A stretch of DNA of 64,000 nucleotides from Agrobacterium vitis (GTDB taxonomy: Bacteria > Pseudomonadota > Alphaproteobacteria > Rhizobiales > Rhizobiaceae): assembly GCF_014926405.1 (NCBI RefSeq), contig NZ_JACXXJ020000003.1, positions 1,347,001 through 1,411,000 of the forward strand, in the 5' to 3' direction. Under the pieces are notes generated by a model. That model was given only the letters and a program-made list of their open reading frames with translations. It did no database searches and was not told where the DNA came from. The position numbers and the translations under genes are program-made. Positions within the stretch are counted from its first letter, which is position 1. Each line of letters starts with the position of its first letter. Positions 35,487-43,980 of this stretch are shown in pieces.

Positions 35487-36365
35487 ATGGCGGAGCAGGC
35501 CAAGGCGCTCATATTCAGCGAAGCGACATCTTCGGAAGCATTTGCTGAGCGCTTTTCTTCGGGCAAGGATCGGAAATTTGCGGCGCTGATCGTCGCAGCC
35601 GTCACCCATGTACATGATCTTATCAAACAACACCGTCCGACCCAGGAGGAGTGGCGCAAGCTGCTCGCCTTTCTGACCGAGGTCGGCCATGCATCCGACG
35701 AAAAGCGACAGGAGTGGGTACTGCTGTCCGATCTCATCGGCGCTTCCGCGCTGGTCGAAGAGATCAACTCACGACGGCCCAAAGGGGCAACCCCCAATAC
35801 CATTCGTGGCCCTTTCTTTCGGGCAGATGCTCCGGAGCGTGTCAATGGCACCTCCATTTCACTGGACGGCATCGGCGAAGCGTTGAGCGTGCGCGGACAG
35901 GTGGTCGATCTCGACGGAAAACCCGTCACCGGCGCGGCGGTCTTGACCTGGCAGGCCAATGCGGAAGGTTTCTACGAGAATCAGCAGCCGGACCGGCAAC
36001 CCGAACATAATCTGCGCGGTCTCTTTCGGACCGACGTTGATGGACGGTTCCACTACCGCTCGGTGATGCCGTCAGGCTATGGCGTGCCGAACGACGGCCC
36101 GGTCGGGCGATTGCTTGCCGAGGCCGGCTATCCGTTGCACCGGCCGGCGCATCTCCATTTTGTTGTTCGGGCACCGGGCTTTGAAACCATCACCACGCAT
36201 ATCTATGACGCCGGCGATCCGCTTCTCTCGGAAGACGCTCTGTTTGGTGTCCGGCCGGAACTCGTCAAATGTTTCGAGGTCAAGGACAACGAGGGGCGGC
36301 GCATGAAAACCGTCGATCTCACGTTCGTCATGGTTCGGGCCAAGCCGGGGAGGGCCGCCAGATGA
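35487..36365 (+). CDS. Intradiol dioxygenase, probable hydroxyquinol 1,2-dioxygenase (copy 1)
   Basis: A 292-residue non-haem Fe(III) dioxygenase. The N-terminal helical dimerisation domain of catechol dioxygenases (residues 25-110) is followed by the beta-sandwich catalytic domain. Iron ligands are readable as Tyr163 (GFY), Tyr198 (PSGYG), His222 and His224 (PAHLHF), at the spacing I remember for hydroxyquinol 1,2-dioxygenase. It cleaves hydroxyquinol to maleylacetate, which the next gene can reduce. Its stop overlaps the maleylacetate reductase start by ATGA. A second, different copy ends the operon at 43981. Confidence 0.88.
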   Translation: MAEQAKALIFSEATSSEAFAERFSSGKDRKFAALIVAAVTHVHDLIKQHRPTQEEWRKLLAFLTEVGHASDEKRQEWVLLSDLIGASALVEEINSRRPKGATPNTIRGPFFRADAPERVNGTSISLDGIGEALSVRGQVVDLDGKPVTGAAVLTWQANAEGFYENQQPDRQPEHNLRGLFRTDVDGRFHYRSVMPSGYGVPNDGPVGRLLAEAGYPLHRPAHLHFVVRAPGFETITTHIYDAGDPLLSEDALFGVRPELVKCFEVKDNEGRRMKTVDLTFVMVRAKPGRAAR

Positions 36366-37423
36366 TCCGCAGATTTTCCTATGCCGGCAGTCCGGCGCAG
36401 ATCGTCTTTGGTGCGGGCAGCAGGAACTCGGTAGCCGAGTGGATCGGCAAGGCCGGATGCAGGCGTGCTCTGGTCCTTTCGACACCGCACCAGCGGGCCG
36501 ATGCAGAAGCGTTGGCTGTAGAAATCGGTCCGCTCGCCTGCGGCGTCTTTGCCGGGGCCGTCATGCATACGCCGGTCGATGTGACCGAGACCGCGATGAA
36601 GGTGGCAGCCGACATGCGTGCGGACTGCGTCGTGTCGCTCGGCGGGGGATCGACGATCGGGCTCGGAAAGGCGATCGCCTATCGCACGGATCTTCCGCAG
36701 ATCGTCGTGCCCACAACCTATGCCGGATCGGAGGTAACCCCTATTCTCGGTCAGACCGAGGCCGGCCGGAAGACGACGGTGCGCGATGCGAAAATCCTCC
36801 CGGAGATCGTGATCTACGATCCGACAATGACCTATGGCCTGCCCGTGTCTCTGAGCGTGACCAGCGGTCTGAATGCCATGGCCCATGCCATCGAGGCGCT
36901 TTATGCGCGTGACCGTAACCCGATTTCGTCGCTGATGGCATTGGAAGGTCTTTCAGCCTTCAAGCGAAGCCTGCCGGTCATCGCCGAAAGCCCGGAAGAC
37001 GCGGATGCACGCGGTGACGCGCTTTATGGCGCTTGGCTCTGCGGTTCGGTGCTCGGTACCGTCGGCATGGCGTTGCACCACAAGATCTGCCACACGCTTG
37101 GCGGTTCGTTCGATCTGCCGCATGCCGAAACGCATGCTGTGATGCTGCCGCATACTGCGGCCTTCAATGCTGCCGCTGCAGCACCGGAGCTTGCGGCTGC
37201 AGCCGCGATCTTCGGAGGCTCGCTCGGCGGCGGGCTCTGGGATTTCGCCAGGGCGATCGGTGCGCCGTTGTCGCTGAAGCAGTTCGGACTGCGCGAGGAG
37301 GACCTGGATCGTGCCGCCGGGATCGCGGTCGAGAACCCATATTGGAATCCGCGTCCCATCGATCGGGATTCGATCAGGCAACTCCTGCAGGACGTATGGC
37401 AGGGCCAGCGACCGGCAGGATGA
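36362..37423 (+). CDS. Maleylacetate reductase
   Basis: A 353-residue iron-alcohol-dehydrogenase-family enzyme. The dinucleotide-binding GGGSTIGLGKAIA is at 94-106; metal-type histidines occur in MALHHKICHTLGGSF and LPHAETHAVMLPH (about 236-262). It reduces maleylacetate to 3-oxoadipate with NAD(P)H, feeding the beta-ketoadipate route. The start at 36362 is fixed by the ATGA overlap with the dioxygenase; the frame extends upstream but only inside that gene. No genes for 3-oxoadipate activation are in the window; they are presumably elsewhere. Confidence 0.92.
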   Translation: MIRRFSYAGSPAQIVFGAGSRNSVAEWIGKAGCRRALVLSTPHQRADAEALAVEIGPLACGVFAGAVMHTPVDVTETAMKVAADMRADCVVSLGGGSTIGLGKAIAYRTDLPQIVVPTTYAGSEVTPILGQTEAGRKTTVRDAKILPEIVIYDPTMTYGLPVSLSVTSGLNAMAHAIEALYARDRNPISSLMALEGLSAFKRSLPVIAESPEDADARGDALYGAWLCGSVLGTVGMALHHKICHTLGGSFDLPHAETHAVMLPHTAAFNAAAAAPELAAAAAIFGGSLGGGLWDFARAIGAPLSLKQFGLREEDLDRAAGIAVENPYWNPRPIDRDSIRQLLQDVWQGQRPAG

Positions 37424-37432
37424 CATTTCATC

Positions 37433-37450
37433 GCGCGCCTTATGGCGCGC
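37433..37450 (+). repeat. Intercistronic hairpin before the binding-protein gene
   Basis: GCGCGCC-TTAT-GGCGCGC is a perfect 7-bp stem in the 45-bp gap between maleylacetate reductase and the binding-protein gene. It is followed by TCTTT and then the ribosome site GGGAGGAG. It may act as a processing or partial termination site that separates enzyme and transporter expression. Confidence 0.6.
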
Positions 37451-37468
37451 TCTTTGGGAGGAGAGACG

Positions 37469-38761
37469 ATGACTGAAGGCATTTTTACAAGACGCAGATT
37501 TTTGAAGACGACGGCCGCCGGGGGCGCTGCACTTGCTGCATCCGGCCTGGCTGCACCAGCGATTGCCCAGAAGGCGGCGATCAAGCTCGGTTATGTCAGC
37601 CCGCGCACCGGTCCGATGGCGGCATTCGGCGAAGCGGACAAGTTCGTCATCGACGCCTTTCTCGCCACCACCAAGCGGATGGGCCTCAACTACGAGGTCG
37701 TGGTGAAAGATAGCCAGTCCAACCCCAACCGCGCCGCCGAAGTTGCCAAGGAGCTGATCGTCGATGACGAGATCAACCTGATGCTCGTATCGTCGACGCC
37801 GGAGACGACCAATCCGGTCTCGACAACCTGCGAAGCCGAGGAAATGCCCTGCATTTCCACGGTTGCGCCATGGCAGCCATGGTTCATTGGCCAGCAGGGC
37901 AATCCGGGCGATCCGGCATCGTGGAAACCGTTCGATTATGCCTACCACTTCTTCTGGGGACTGGAAGACATCATCGCCGTCTTTACCGGCATGTGGGGCC
38001 AGATCGAGACCAACAAGAAGGTCGGTGGCCTGTTCCCGAATGACGGCGACGGCAATGCCTGGGGCGACAAGGTCGTCGGTTTCCCGCCGGTTCTCGAAAA
38101 GCTCGGATACGGCCTCACCGATACCGGCCGCTACCAGAACCTGACAGATGATTTCTCTTCGCAGATCAACGCGTTCAAGAAGGCAGGCAGTGAGATCCTG
38201 ACGGGCGTGATGATCCCACCGGATCTCACCACGTTCTGGAACCAGGCCAAGCAGCAGGGGCTGAAACCGAAGATAGCTTCGATCGGCAAGGCACTCCTCT
38301 TCCCGCAGACGGTCGAGGCACTCGGCAATGCCGGACACAATCTCTCGACGGAAGTGTGGTGGACGCCGAGCCACCCGTTCAAGTCCTCGCTGACCGGCGA
38401 AACCGCTGCCGCGGTGGCGGATGCGTTCACCAAGACGACCGGCCGTCCCTGGACGCAGCCTATCGGTTTTGCGCACGCCATGTTCGAGATCGCCGTCGAT
38501 GTCATGAAACGAGCCGGCGATCCCGCCGATGGCGAGGCTGTAGCGAAGGCGATCGGTGCTACCAAGCTCGATACGCTGGTCGGGCCGATCGCCTGGGGCA
38601 ACGAGAAACTTCCGCCTTTTGCCCGCAAGAATATCGCCAAGACACCTCTGGTCGGCGGCCAATGGCGCCTGAAGTCAGGTGGCGGCTACGACCTTGTGGT
38701 TGTCGAAAACGGCCTTGCGCCGAACGTCCCGCTCGGCGGCAAGCTCGAAGCGCTGGCGTGA
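37469..38761 (+). CDS. Branched-chain-amino-acid-type ABC substrate-binding protein (Tat signal)
   Basis: A 430-residue binding protein of the LivJ/LivK type. The N-terminus TRRRFLK followed by a hydrophobic alanine-rich stretch and AIAQK is a Tat export signal, suggesting export of a folded protein. The rest is a type I binding fold (IKLGYVSPRTGPMAAFGEAD; KDSQSNPNRAAEVAKEL). Start ATG 37469 has GGGAGGAG. Members near aromatic catabolic genes bind aromatic acids rather than amino acids, so this is probably the receptor for the operon's substrate. Confidence 0.92.
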   Translation: MTEGIFTRRRFLKTTAAGGAALAASGLAAPAIAQKAAIKLGYVSPRTGPMAAFGEADKFVIDAFLATTKRMGLNYEVVVKDSQSNPNRAAEVAKELIVDDEINLMLVSSTPETTNPVSTTCEAEEMPCISTVAPWQPWFIGQQGNPGDPASWKPFDYAYHFFWGLEDIIAVFTGMWGQIETNKKVGGLFPNDGDGNAWGDKVVGFPPVLEKLGYGLTDTGRYQNLTDDFSSQINAFKKAGSEILTGVMIPPDLTTFWNQAKQQGLKPKIASIGKALLFPQTVEALGNAGHNLSTEVWWTPSHPFKSSLTGETAAAVADAFTKTTGRPWTQPIGFAHAMFEIAVDVMKRAGDPADGEAVAKAIGATKLDTLVGPIAWGNEKLPPFARKNIAKTPLVGGQWRLKSGGGYDLVVVENGLAPNVPLGGKLEALA

Positions 38762-38767
38762 GATAAT

Positions 38768-38793
38768 GCCTCCCGGCCTTGCGGCCGGGAGGC
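38768..38793 (+). repeat. Strong hairpin just after the binding-protein gene
   Basis: GCCTCCCGGCC-TTGC-GGCCGGGAGGC is a perfect 11-bp GC-rich stem with a 4-base loop, 6 bp after the stop codon and 18 bp before the next start. There is no T-run. This is the typical position of an mRNA-stabilising hairpin that lets the binding protein be made in excess over the membrane parts. Confidence 0.85.
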
Positions 38794-38811
38794 TTCAGCA
38801 GAGGAAAGCCG

Positions 38812-39531
38812 ATGCCCATACTGGAACTCAACGGTGTCTCGAAATCCTTCGGCGCGCTTGTCGTCGCGGAAAACATCGGCTTTGCGGTGGAGCAGGGCGA
38901 AGCGCTGGGCGTGATCGGGCCGAACGGCGCCGGCAAGTCGACCCTGTTCAACCTGATCAACGGCAACCTGCCGGTCGCAAGCGGCTCGATCAGCTTCGAC
39001 GGACGCGACGTCACCCATATGCCGCCGATGCAGCGCTGTCTTGCGGGCATGGGGCGTACATTCCAGATTCCGCAGCCCTTTGAACGTTTGAGCGTATATG
39101 AAAACCTGCTTGTCGCGGGTGCCTTCGGCACTCAGACCGCCGAGCGCCATGTGGCGGATGCCTGTGCCGACATCCTGGTCGAGACGGGGCTTATCGGAAA
39201 GGCGAACATGCCAGCAGGATCGTTGACGCTTCTGGAGCGCAAGCGTCTCGAACTGGCAAGAGCGCTAGCTACCCAGCCGAAGCTTCTGCTGCTCGACGAG
39301 ATCGCCGGCGGCCTGACGGAAGGTGAGTGCCATCAACTGGTCGCTACGATCAAGCGGGTCCATCAGCGTGGGATGACGATCATCTGGATCGAACATGTAT
39401 TGCATGCGCTGACGGCGGTGGCGGAACGTATCCTGGTGCTCAATTTCGGTCGGGCCATCGGGATCGGAGCGCCGGACACGATCATGGCTTCGAACGAGGT
39501 GCGCGAGATCTATCTGGGGATGGAAGCCTGA
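38812..39531 (+). CDS. ABC transporter ATP-binding protein, LivG type
   Basis: A 239-residue ATPase. Walker A is GPNGAGKST (about residues 38-46), then the LivG-typical GMGRTFQIPQPFERLSVYEN, a signature region reading LTLLERKRLELARALA (divergent from LSGGQ, as common in this group), Walker B LLLLDEIAGGL and the switch histidine in IWIEHVL. Start ATG 38812 follows AGAGGAAAG. The stop overlaps the next start by one base. Confidence 0.93.
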   Translation: MPILELNGVSKSFGALVVAENIGFAVEQGEALGVIGPNGAGKSTLFNLINGNLPVASGSISFDGRDVTHMPPMQRCLAGMGRTFQIPQPFERLSVYENLLVAGAFGTQTAERHVADACADILVETGLIGKANMPAGSLTLLERKRLELARALATQPKLLLLDEIAGGLTEGECHQLVATIKRVHQRGMTIIWIEHVLHALTAVAERILVLNFGRAIGIGAPDTIMASNEVREIYLGMEA

Positions 39532-40253
39532 TGGCAAACCTCATTGAAATACATGGCCTGACGGCTTTCTACGGTGACTTCCAAGCGCTGTTTGGCATCG
39601 ACATCCGCCTGGAGGCCGGCGAGACGATTGCCGTGATCGGTGCCAACGGTGCCGGAAAATCTACCTTGATGCGGTCGATCGCCGGCGTGATCGCCGGCCG
39701 CCCCGAGATGATCCTGCATCGCGGCGAACCCATTGGTCAGCTTGCCGCGCCAGACGTCCTGCGGCGGGGCATCGCTCTGGTCCCTGAAGGGCGAAAGCTC
39801 TTTCCGTCGCTGACCGTCGAAGAAAACCTGCTTATCGGCAGTTACGGCCGCAAGGGCAGGGGACCGTGGACGCTCGAAAGCATCTATGCGCTGTTTCCGA
39901 TCCTGAAGGAGCGGCGGAAAAACCCGGCACCGGCCCTTTCCGGCGGCCAGCAGCAGATGGTGGCGATCGGGCGAGCCTTGATGTCCAACCCGGAAATCCT
40001 TCTCTGCGACGAACTCAGCCTCGGTCTTGCGCCTGTTGTCATCAAGGATATTTACGCCGCCTTTTCGAAAATCCGCGCAGCCGGTGCCGCGATCGTCGTC
40101 GTCGAACAGGACATCGCCCAGACTCTCAAGGTCGCCGACCGCCTCTATTGCATGATGGAAGGCCGGATCACCTTGACGGGCCGGCCGGCAGATCTGGATC
40201 GCAGTCGTATCCACGACGCCTATTTTGGAGCGAAACCGCATGAACTGCCTTGA
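39531..40253 (+). CDS. ABC transporter ATP-binding protein, LivF type
   Basis: A 240-residue ATPase with Walker A GANGAGKST (about residues 38-46), signature LSGGQQQMVAIGRALM, Walker B ILLCDELSLGLAP and VVVEQDIAQTL. It is the second ATPase of the branched-chain-type transporter. It is coupled to livG-type and livH-type neighbours by short overlaps. Confidence 0.94.
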   Translation: MANLIEIHGLTAFYGDFQALFGIDIRLEAGETIAVIGANGAGKSTLMRSIAGVIAGRPEMILHRGEPIGQLAAPDVLRRGIALVPEGRKLFPSLTVEENLLIGSYGRKGRGPWTLESIYALFPILKERRKNPAPALSGGQQQMVAIGRALMSNPEILLCDELSLGLAPVVIKDIYAAFSKIRAAGAAIVVVEQDIAQTLKVADRLYCMMEGRITLTGRPADLDRSRIHDAYFGAKPHELP

Positions 40254-41103
40254 TACGCTCCTTCAGGGCGCACTGCTCGGCGGTCTTTATGCGCTTTTTG
40301 CGGCGGGCCTCAGTCTCGTTTTCGGCATCATGCGTCTCGTCAATCTCGCGCATGGCGACCTGATCGTGCTGGCCGCCTTCCTGATCCTGCTTCTGGTTTC
40401 CTCACTGGGGCTCAACCCATTCGTTGCAGCAGCGATTGCCGCGCCGCTGATGTTCGCCGTTGGCTGGTTGCTGCAGTATCAGCTGCTCAACCGGACGCTC
40501 GGCAAGGACATACTGCCGCCTCTGCTCGTGACGTTCGGCCTGTCGATCGTCATCCAGAACGGCCTGCTGGAGGGGTTCACGACGGACAGCCGGCGCATAT
40601 CCGCCGGTGCGCTGGAAACCGCATCGATACAAGTTGCTGGCATCAATGCCGGCATGATGCCGCTGATCACTTTTGCCTCGGCTGTTCTGGTGATCGTCGC
40701 CCTCAACCAGCTCATCTACCGTACGGCGCTGGGGCAGGCATTCCGGGCGACGTCGGATGACGTGGTCACCGCGAGCCTGATGGGAATCCGGCCGAACGGC
40801 ATCTTCGCCATGGCGACCGGTTTAGCGATGGTGATCGTAACGATCGCGGCGCTTTATCTCGGCATGCGGGCCAATTTCGATCCGACCGCCGGACCGGCTC
40901 GGCTGATCTATGCCTTCGAAGCCGTCATTATCGGTGGTCTCGGTTCGCTGTGGGGCACGCTTGCCGGCGGGGTCATTCTGGGGGTCGCGCAAACGGTCGG
41001 CTCGGCGATCAATCCGGAGTGGCAGATCCTGGCGGGGCATATCGCCTTTCTGCTTGTGCTCGTCTTCCGGCCGCGCGGCCTTTTCCCCAGGGCGGCGGAT
41101 TGA
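40240..41103 (+). CDS. ABC transporter permease, LivH type
   Basis: A 287-residue inner-membrane permease with about eight hydrophobic segments. The start LLQGALLGGLYALFAAGLSL and the motif FGIMRLVNLAHGDLIVLAA are characteristic of LivH. The ATG at 40240 lies within the end of the LivF-type gene (14-bp overlap); the alternative TTG at 40225 would add five residues. Confidence 0.94.
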   Translation: MNCLDTLLQGALLGGLYALFAAGLSLVFGIMRLVNLAHGDLIVLAAFLILLLVSSLGLNPFVAAAIAAPLMFAVGWLLQYQLLNRTLGKDILPPLLVTFGLSIVIQNGLLEGFTTDSRRISAGALETASIQVAGINAGMMPLITFASAVLVIVALNQLIYRTALGQAFRATSDDVVTASLMGIRPNGIFAMATGLAMVIVTIAALYLGMRANFDPTAGPARLIYAFEAVIIGGLGSLWGTLAGGVILGVAQTVGSAINPEWQILAGHIAFLLVLVFRPRGLFPRAAD

Positions 41104-41107
41104 GACC

Positions 41108-42226
41108 ATGACGACGACGGATCTTAAAACGATGACGAGCGAGATCGAAACATCCTCTGGCTGGCGGGTCGAGACCCGCACCCGGCTGTCCGGTACATTC
41201 GCCATTCTCGGGCTGCTTGTCTTCGCTTTACTTGCGACGGCGCCCTTCCTGGCATCCCGCAGCGTCGTGCAGAACCTGTTTTTCATCCTGACCATGCTGA
41301 CGCTGGCTCAGAACTGGAACCTGCTTGCCGGTTATGCAGGCCTCATCTCCGTAGGCCAGCAGCTTTTTGTCGGCTGCGGTGCCTATGCGCTTTTCGGCCT
41401 TGTCATTCTGGCGGGCGTCGATCCGATCCTGGCCGTTCCGCTTGCGGGCGTATTCGCCATGCTCGTCGCGCTGCCGACGGCCTTTTTCGTCTTCCGGCTC
41501 TACGGCCCCTATTTTGCGATCGGCACCTGGGTCGTGGCCGAGGTCGGGCGATTGCTGCTTGCGCAGTGGAAAGCGCTTGGAGGTGGGACCGGCACATCCC
41601 TGCCGCGAGACGCTATGCGGGATATGCTCGGCCTGTCCGTTTTGCAGGATTGGTTCGGCATGCGCGCCTCGGTCGCCGTGGATGCTCTCACCTATTGGCT
41701 TGCACTGGCGCTGGCTTTCGTGACGATCGTCTTTGTCTACAAGCTGCTGCGTAGCAAGCAGGGGCTTGGCCTGGCGGCTGTGCGGGACAACGAGACGGCG
41801 GCGCGCGCACTTGGTGTCGATGCGAGGCGGCTGAAGACCGTGGTCTATCTGCTGACGGCCTTCCTGACCGGGATTGCGGGCGCACTGGTCTACCTGCAGA
41901 AAGCACGGATTTCTCCCGATGCTGCATTCTCGCTGACGGATTGGACGGCCTATGTCGTTTTCATCGTGGTGATCGGCGGCATTGGCACCATCGAAGGGCC
42001 GATCATCGGACTGATCGTCTTCTTCCTGCTGCAGAACAGGTTTTCGAGTTATGGTTCCTGGTATCTGCTGGCGCTGGGGGCGCTTGCCATCCTGACCATG
42101 CTTTTCGCGCCCCGGGGTCTCTGGGGCCTGATATCCAGCCGTACCGGCTGGGAACTCTTTCCGGTTCGCCGCCTGCTGAGGGGCGGACCCATCCGACAGA
42201 CTGAAAAGGGAGGGCCGCATGGCTGA
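41108..42226 (+). CDS. ABC transporter permease, LivM type
   Basis: A 372-residue permease with about ten membrane segments. GYAGLISVGQQLFVGCGAYA and AVRDNETAARALGVDARRLK are LivM hallmarks, the second being the ATPase-contact loop. It begins 4 bp after the LivH stop, and its 3' end overlaps the FAD monooxygenase start by 8 bp, which ties import directly to catabolism. Confidence 0.93.
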   Translation: MTTTDLKTMTSEIETSSGWRVETRTRLSGTFAILGLLVFALLATAPFLASRSVVQNLFFILTMLTLAQNWNLLAGYAGLISVGQQLFVGCGAYALFGLVILAGVDPILAVPLAGVFAMLVALPTAFFVFRLYGPYFAIGTWVVAEVGRLLLAQWKALGGGTGTSLPRDAMRDMLGLSVLQDWFGMRASVAVDALTYWLALALAFVTIVFVYKLLRSKQGLGLAAVRDNETAARALGVDARRLKTVVYLLTAFLTGIAGALVYLQKARISPDAAFSLTDWTAYVVFIVVIGGIGTIEGPIIGLIVFFLLQNRFSSYGSWYLLALGALAILTMLFAPRGLWGLISSRTGWELFPVRRLLRGGPIRQTEKGGPHG

Positions 42227-43973
42227 CATCACCACCGACGTTTTGATCATTGGCACGGGACCCGCGGGCTCGGCGACTGCCGCCCTGTTGGCGACCTACG
42301 GGCTGGAGCCGCTGGTGATCAACAGGTACCGCTGGCTGGCCAACACACCGCGGGCTCACATCACCAACCAACGCACGATGGAGGTGCTGCGCGACCTCGG
42401 CCGCGATGTCGAGGATGAGGCTTACCTCTTTGCGACCGAGCAGAATCTGATGGGGCAGAACGTGTTCTGCACCGCCGTGGCCGGCGAGGAGATCGGCCGC
42501 ATGCAAAGCTGGGGCAACCATCCGCTCTCGCGGGCGGAACATATTCTCTCGTCCCCCGGCCGGATGAACGATCTCCCGCAGACCTACATGGAACCGCTGC
42601 TTTTCAAGACGGCATGTTCGCGCGGCGCCCAGTCCCGCATGTCAACCGAATATCTGCGTCACGAGCAGGATGCCGAAGGCGTCACCACCACCTGTCTCGA
42701 CCGATTGACAGGCAAGGAACTGACGATCCGCTCGAAATTCCTGATCGGTGCCGACGGCAGCAATTCCAAGGTCGCCGAGCATGCGGGCCTGACTTTTGAA
42801 GGCAAGATGGGCGTTGCTGGCTCGATGAACATCCTGTTCGAGGCTGACCTTTCGCGTTACGTCGCCCACCGTCCATCAGTTCTCTACTGGGTGCTTCAGC
42901 CAGGCGCCGATGTCGGCGGCATCGGTATGGGGCTCGTGCGCATGGTGCGGCCGTGGAGTGAATGGCTCATCGTCTGGGGCTACGACATCAATCAGCCGGC
43001 GCCCGAGGTCGACAACGCTTTTGCCACCAAGGTCGTTCGCGAACTCGTGGGGGTTGAGGATCTAGAGCCGAAGATCAAATCGGTCTCGACCTGGACGGTC
43101 AACAACATGTACGCCACCACGATGTCGAACGGCCGTGTCTTCTGCATGGGTGATGCAGCCCACCGCCATCCACCGTCGAACGGGCTTGGCTCGAACACGT
43201 CGATCCAGGACGGTTTCAACCTGGCCTGGAAGCTCGCCATGGTGATCAAGGGGCAGGCCGGGATAGGGCTTCTGGACAGCTACCAGGCCGAGCGCGCACC
43301 TGTCGCCAAGCAGATTGTTGCCCGCGCTAACAAATCGATCGAGGAAACTGGGCCAATCTTCAGGGCGCTCGGCTTGCTCGATTCCGTCGATCCAGTGAAG
43401 ATGCAGCAAAATATGGACGCGCGTTGCGACGACACAGCCGGTGCCGAGCATCAACGCAAGGCAATCCGGGAGGCGATCGCCCACAAGGTCTACGAGTTCG
43501 ATGCCCACGGCGTCGAGATGAACCAGCGTTACAAGTCGAATGCCGTGGTGACTGACGGCCAGCCTGAACCGATCTTCGAGAAAGATCCGGAATTGCATTT
43601 TCAATCAACGACTTGGCCGGGAGCTCGGCTGCCGCATGTCTGGCTGTTCGGTGCAGACGGCGAAAAGGTCTCGAGCCTCGATTTGACGGGGAACGGGGTC
43701 CTCACACTGCTCACCGGTATCGGTGGCGACGGCTGGATCACGGCGGCCAAGACTCTGTCGAAAGAGCTTGGCATACCGATCGTCGTCCACAAGATCGGGC
43801 CACGGCAGAAGTGGCAGGACCTGACCGGCGACTGGGCGCGCGCCAACGAGATTAGCGATACCGGCGCGTTGCTTGTTCGTCCCGACCATCACGTTGCTTG
43901 GCGTTCGCATGCCGTGATCGTCGATCCGGAAGGCAACCTGCGCCGTGTCCTGAAGACCATCCTAGCTAGATGA
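42219..43973 (+). CDS. FAD-dependent phenol/aromatic hydroxylase, TfdB/PheA-like
   Basis: A 584-residue class A flavin monooxygenase. The FAD motif GTGPAG is at 12-17, the second motif at FLIGADGSNSKVAEHAG, and the GD motif at GDAAHRHPPSNGLGSNTSIQDG (two segments, about residue 308 on). A C-terminal thioredoxin-like domain ends the protein (PHVWLFGADGEKVSSLDL). The length matches 2,4-dichlorophenol hydroxylase TfdB and phenol hydroxylase. In this operon it probably converts the imported aromatic to hydroxyquinol or its precursor, using NAD(P)H and O2. Resorcinol- or salicylate-type substrates are possible; the exact one cannot be read from sequence. Confidence 0.9.
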   Translation: MADITTDVLIIGTGPAGSATAALLATYGLEPLVINRYRWLANTPRAHITNQRTMEVLRDLGRDVEDEAYLFATEQNLMGQNVFCTAVAGEEIGRMQSWGNHPLSRAEHILSSPGRMNDLPQTYMEPLLFKTACSRGAQSRMSTEYLRHEQDAEGVTTTCLDRLTGKELTIRSKFLIGADGSNSKVAEHAGLTFEGKMGVAGSMNILFEADLSRYVAHRPSVLYWVLQPGADVGGIGMGLVRMVRPWSEWLIVWGYDINQPAPEVDNAFATKVVRELVGVEDLEPKIKSVSTWTVNNMYATTMSNGRVFCMGDAAHRHPPSNGLGSNTSIQDGFNLAWKLAMVIKGQAGIGLLDSYQAERAPVAKQIVARANKSIEETGPIFRALGLLDSVDPVKMQQNMDARCDDTAGAEHQRKAIREAIAHKVYEFDAHGVEMNQRYKSNAVVTDGQPEPIFEKDPELHFQSTTWPGARLPHVWLFGADGEKVSSLDLTGNGVLTLLTGIGGDGWITAAKTLSKELGIPIVVHKIGPRQKWQDLTGDWARANEISDTGALLVRPDHHVAWRSHAVIVDPEGNLRRVLKTILAR

Positions 43974-43980
43974 GGCAAAC

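Noticed and set aside
36953..38662. 569-codon open frame on the minus strand antisense to maleylacetate reductase and the binding-protein gene
   Set aside because: Shadow of well-supported plus-strand genes in GC-rich DNA; arginine- and glycine-rich translation with no family motif and no ribosome site.
41228..42256. 342-codon minus-strand frame over the LivM-type permease
   Set aside because: Glutamine- and arginine-rich shadow of a membrane protein gene that has the family hallmarks.
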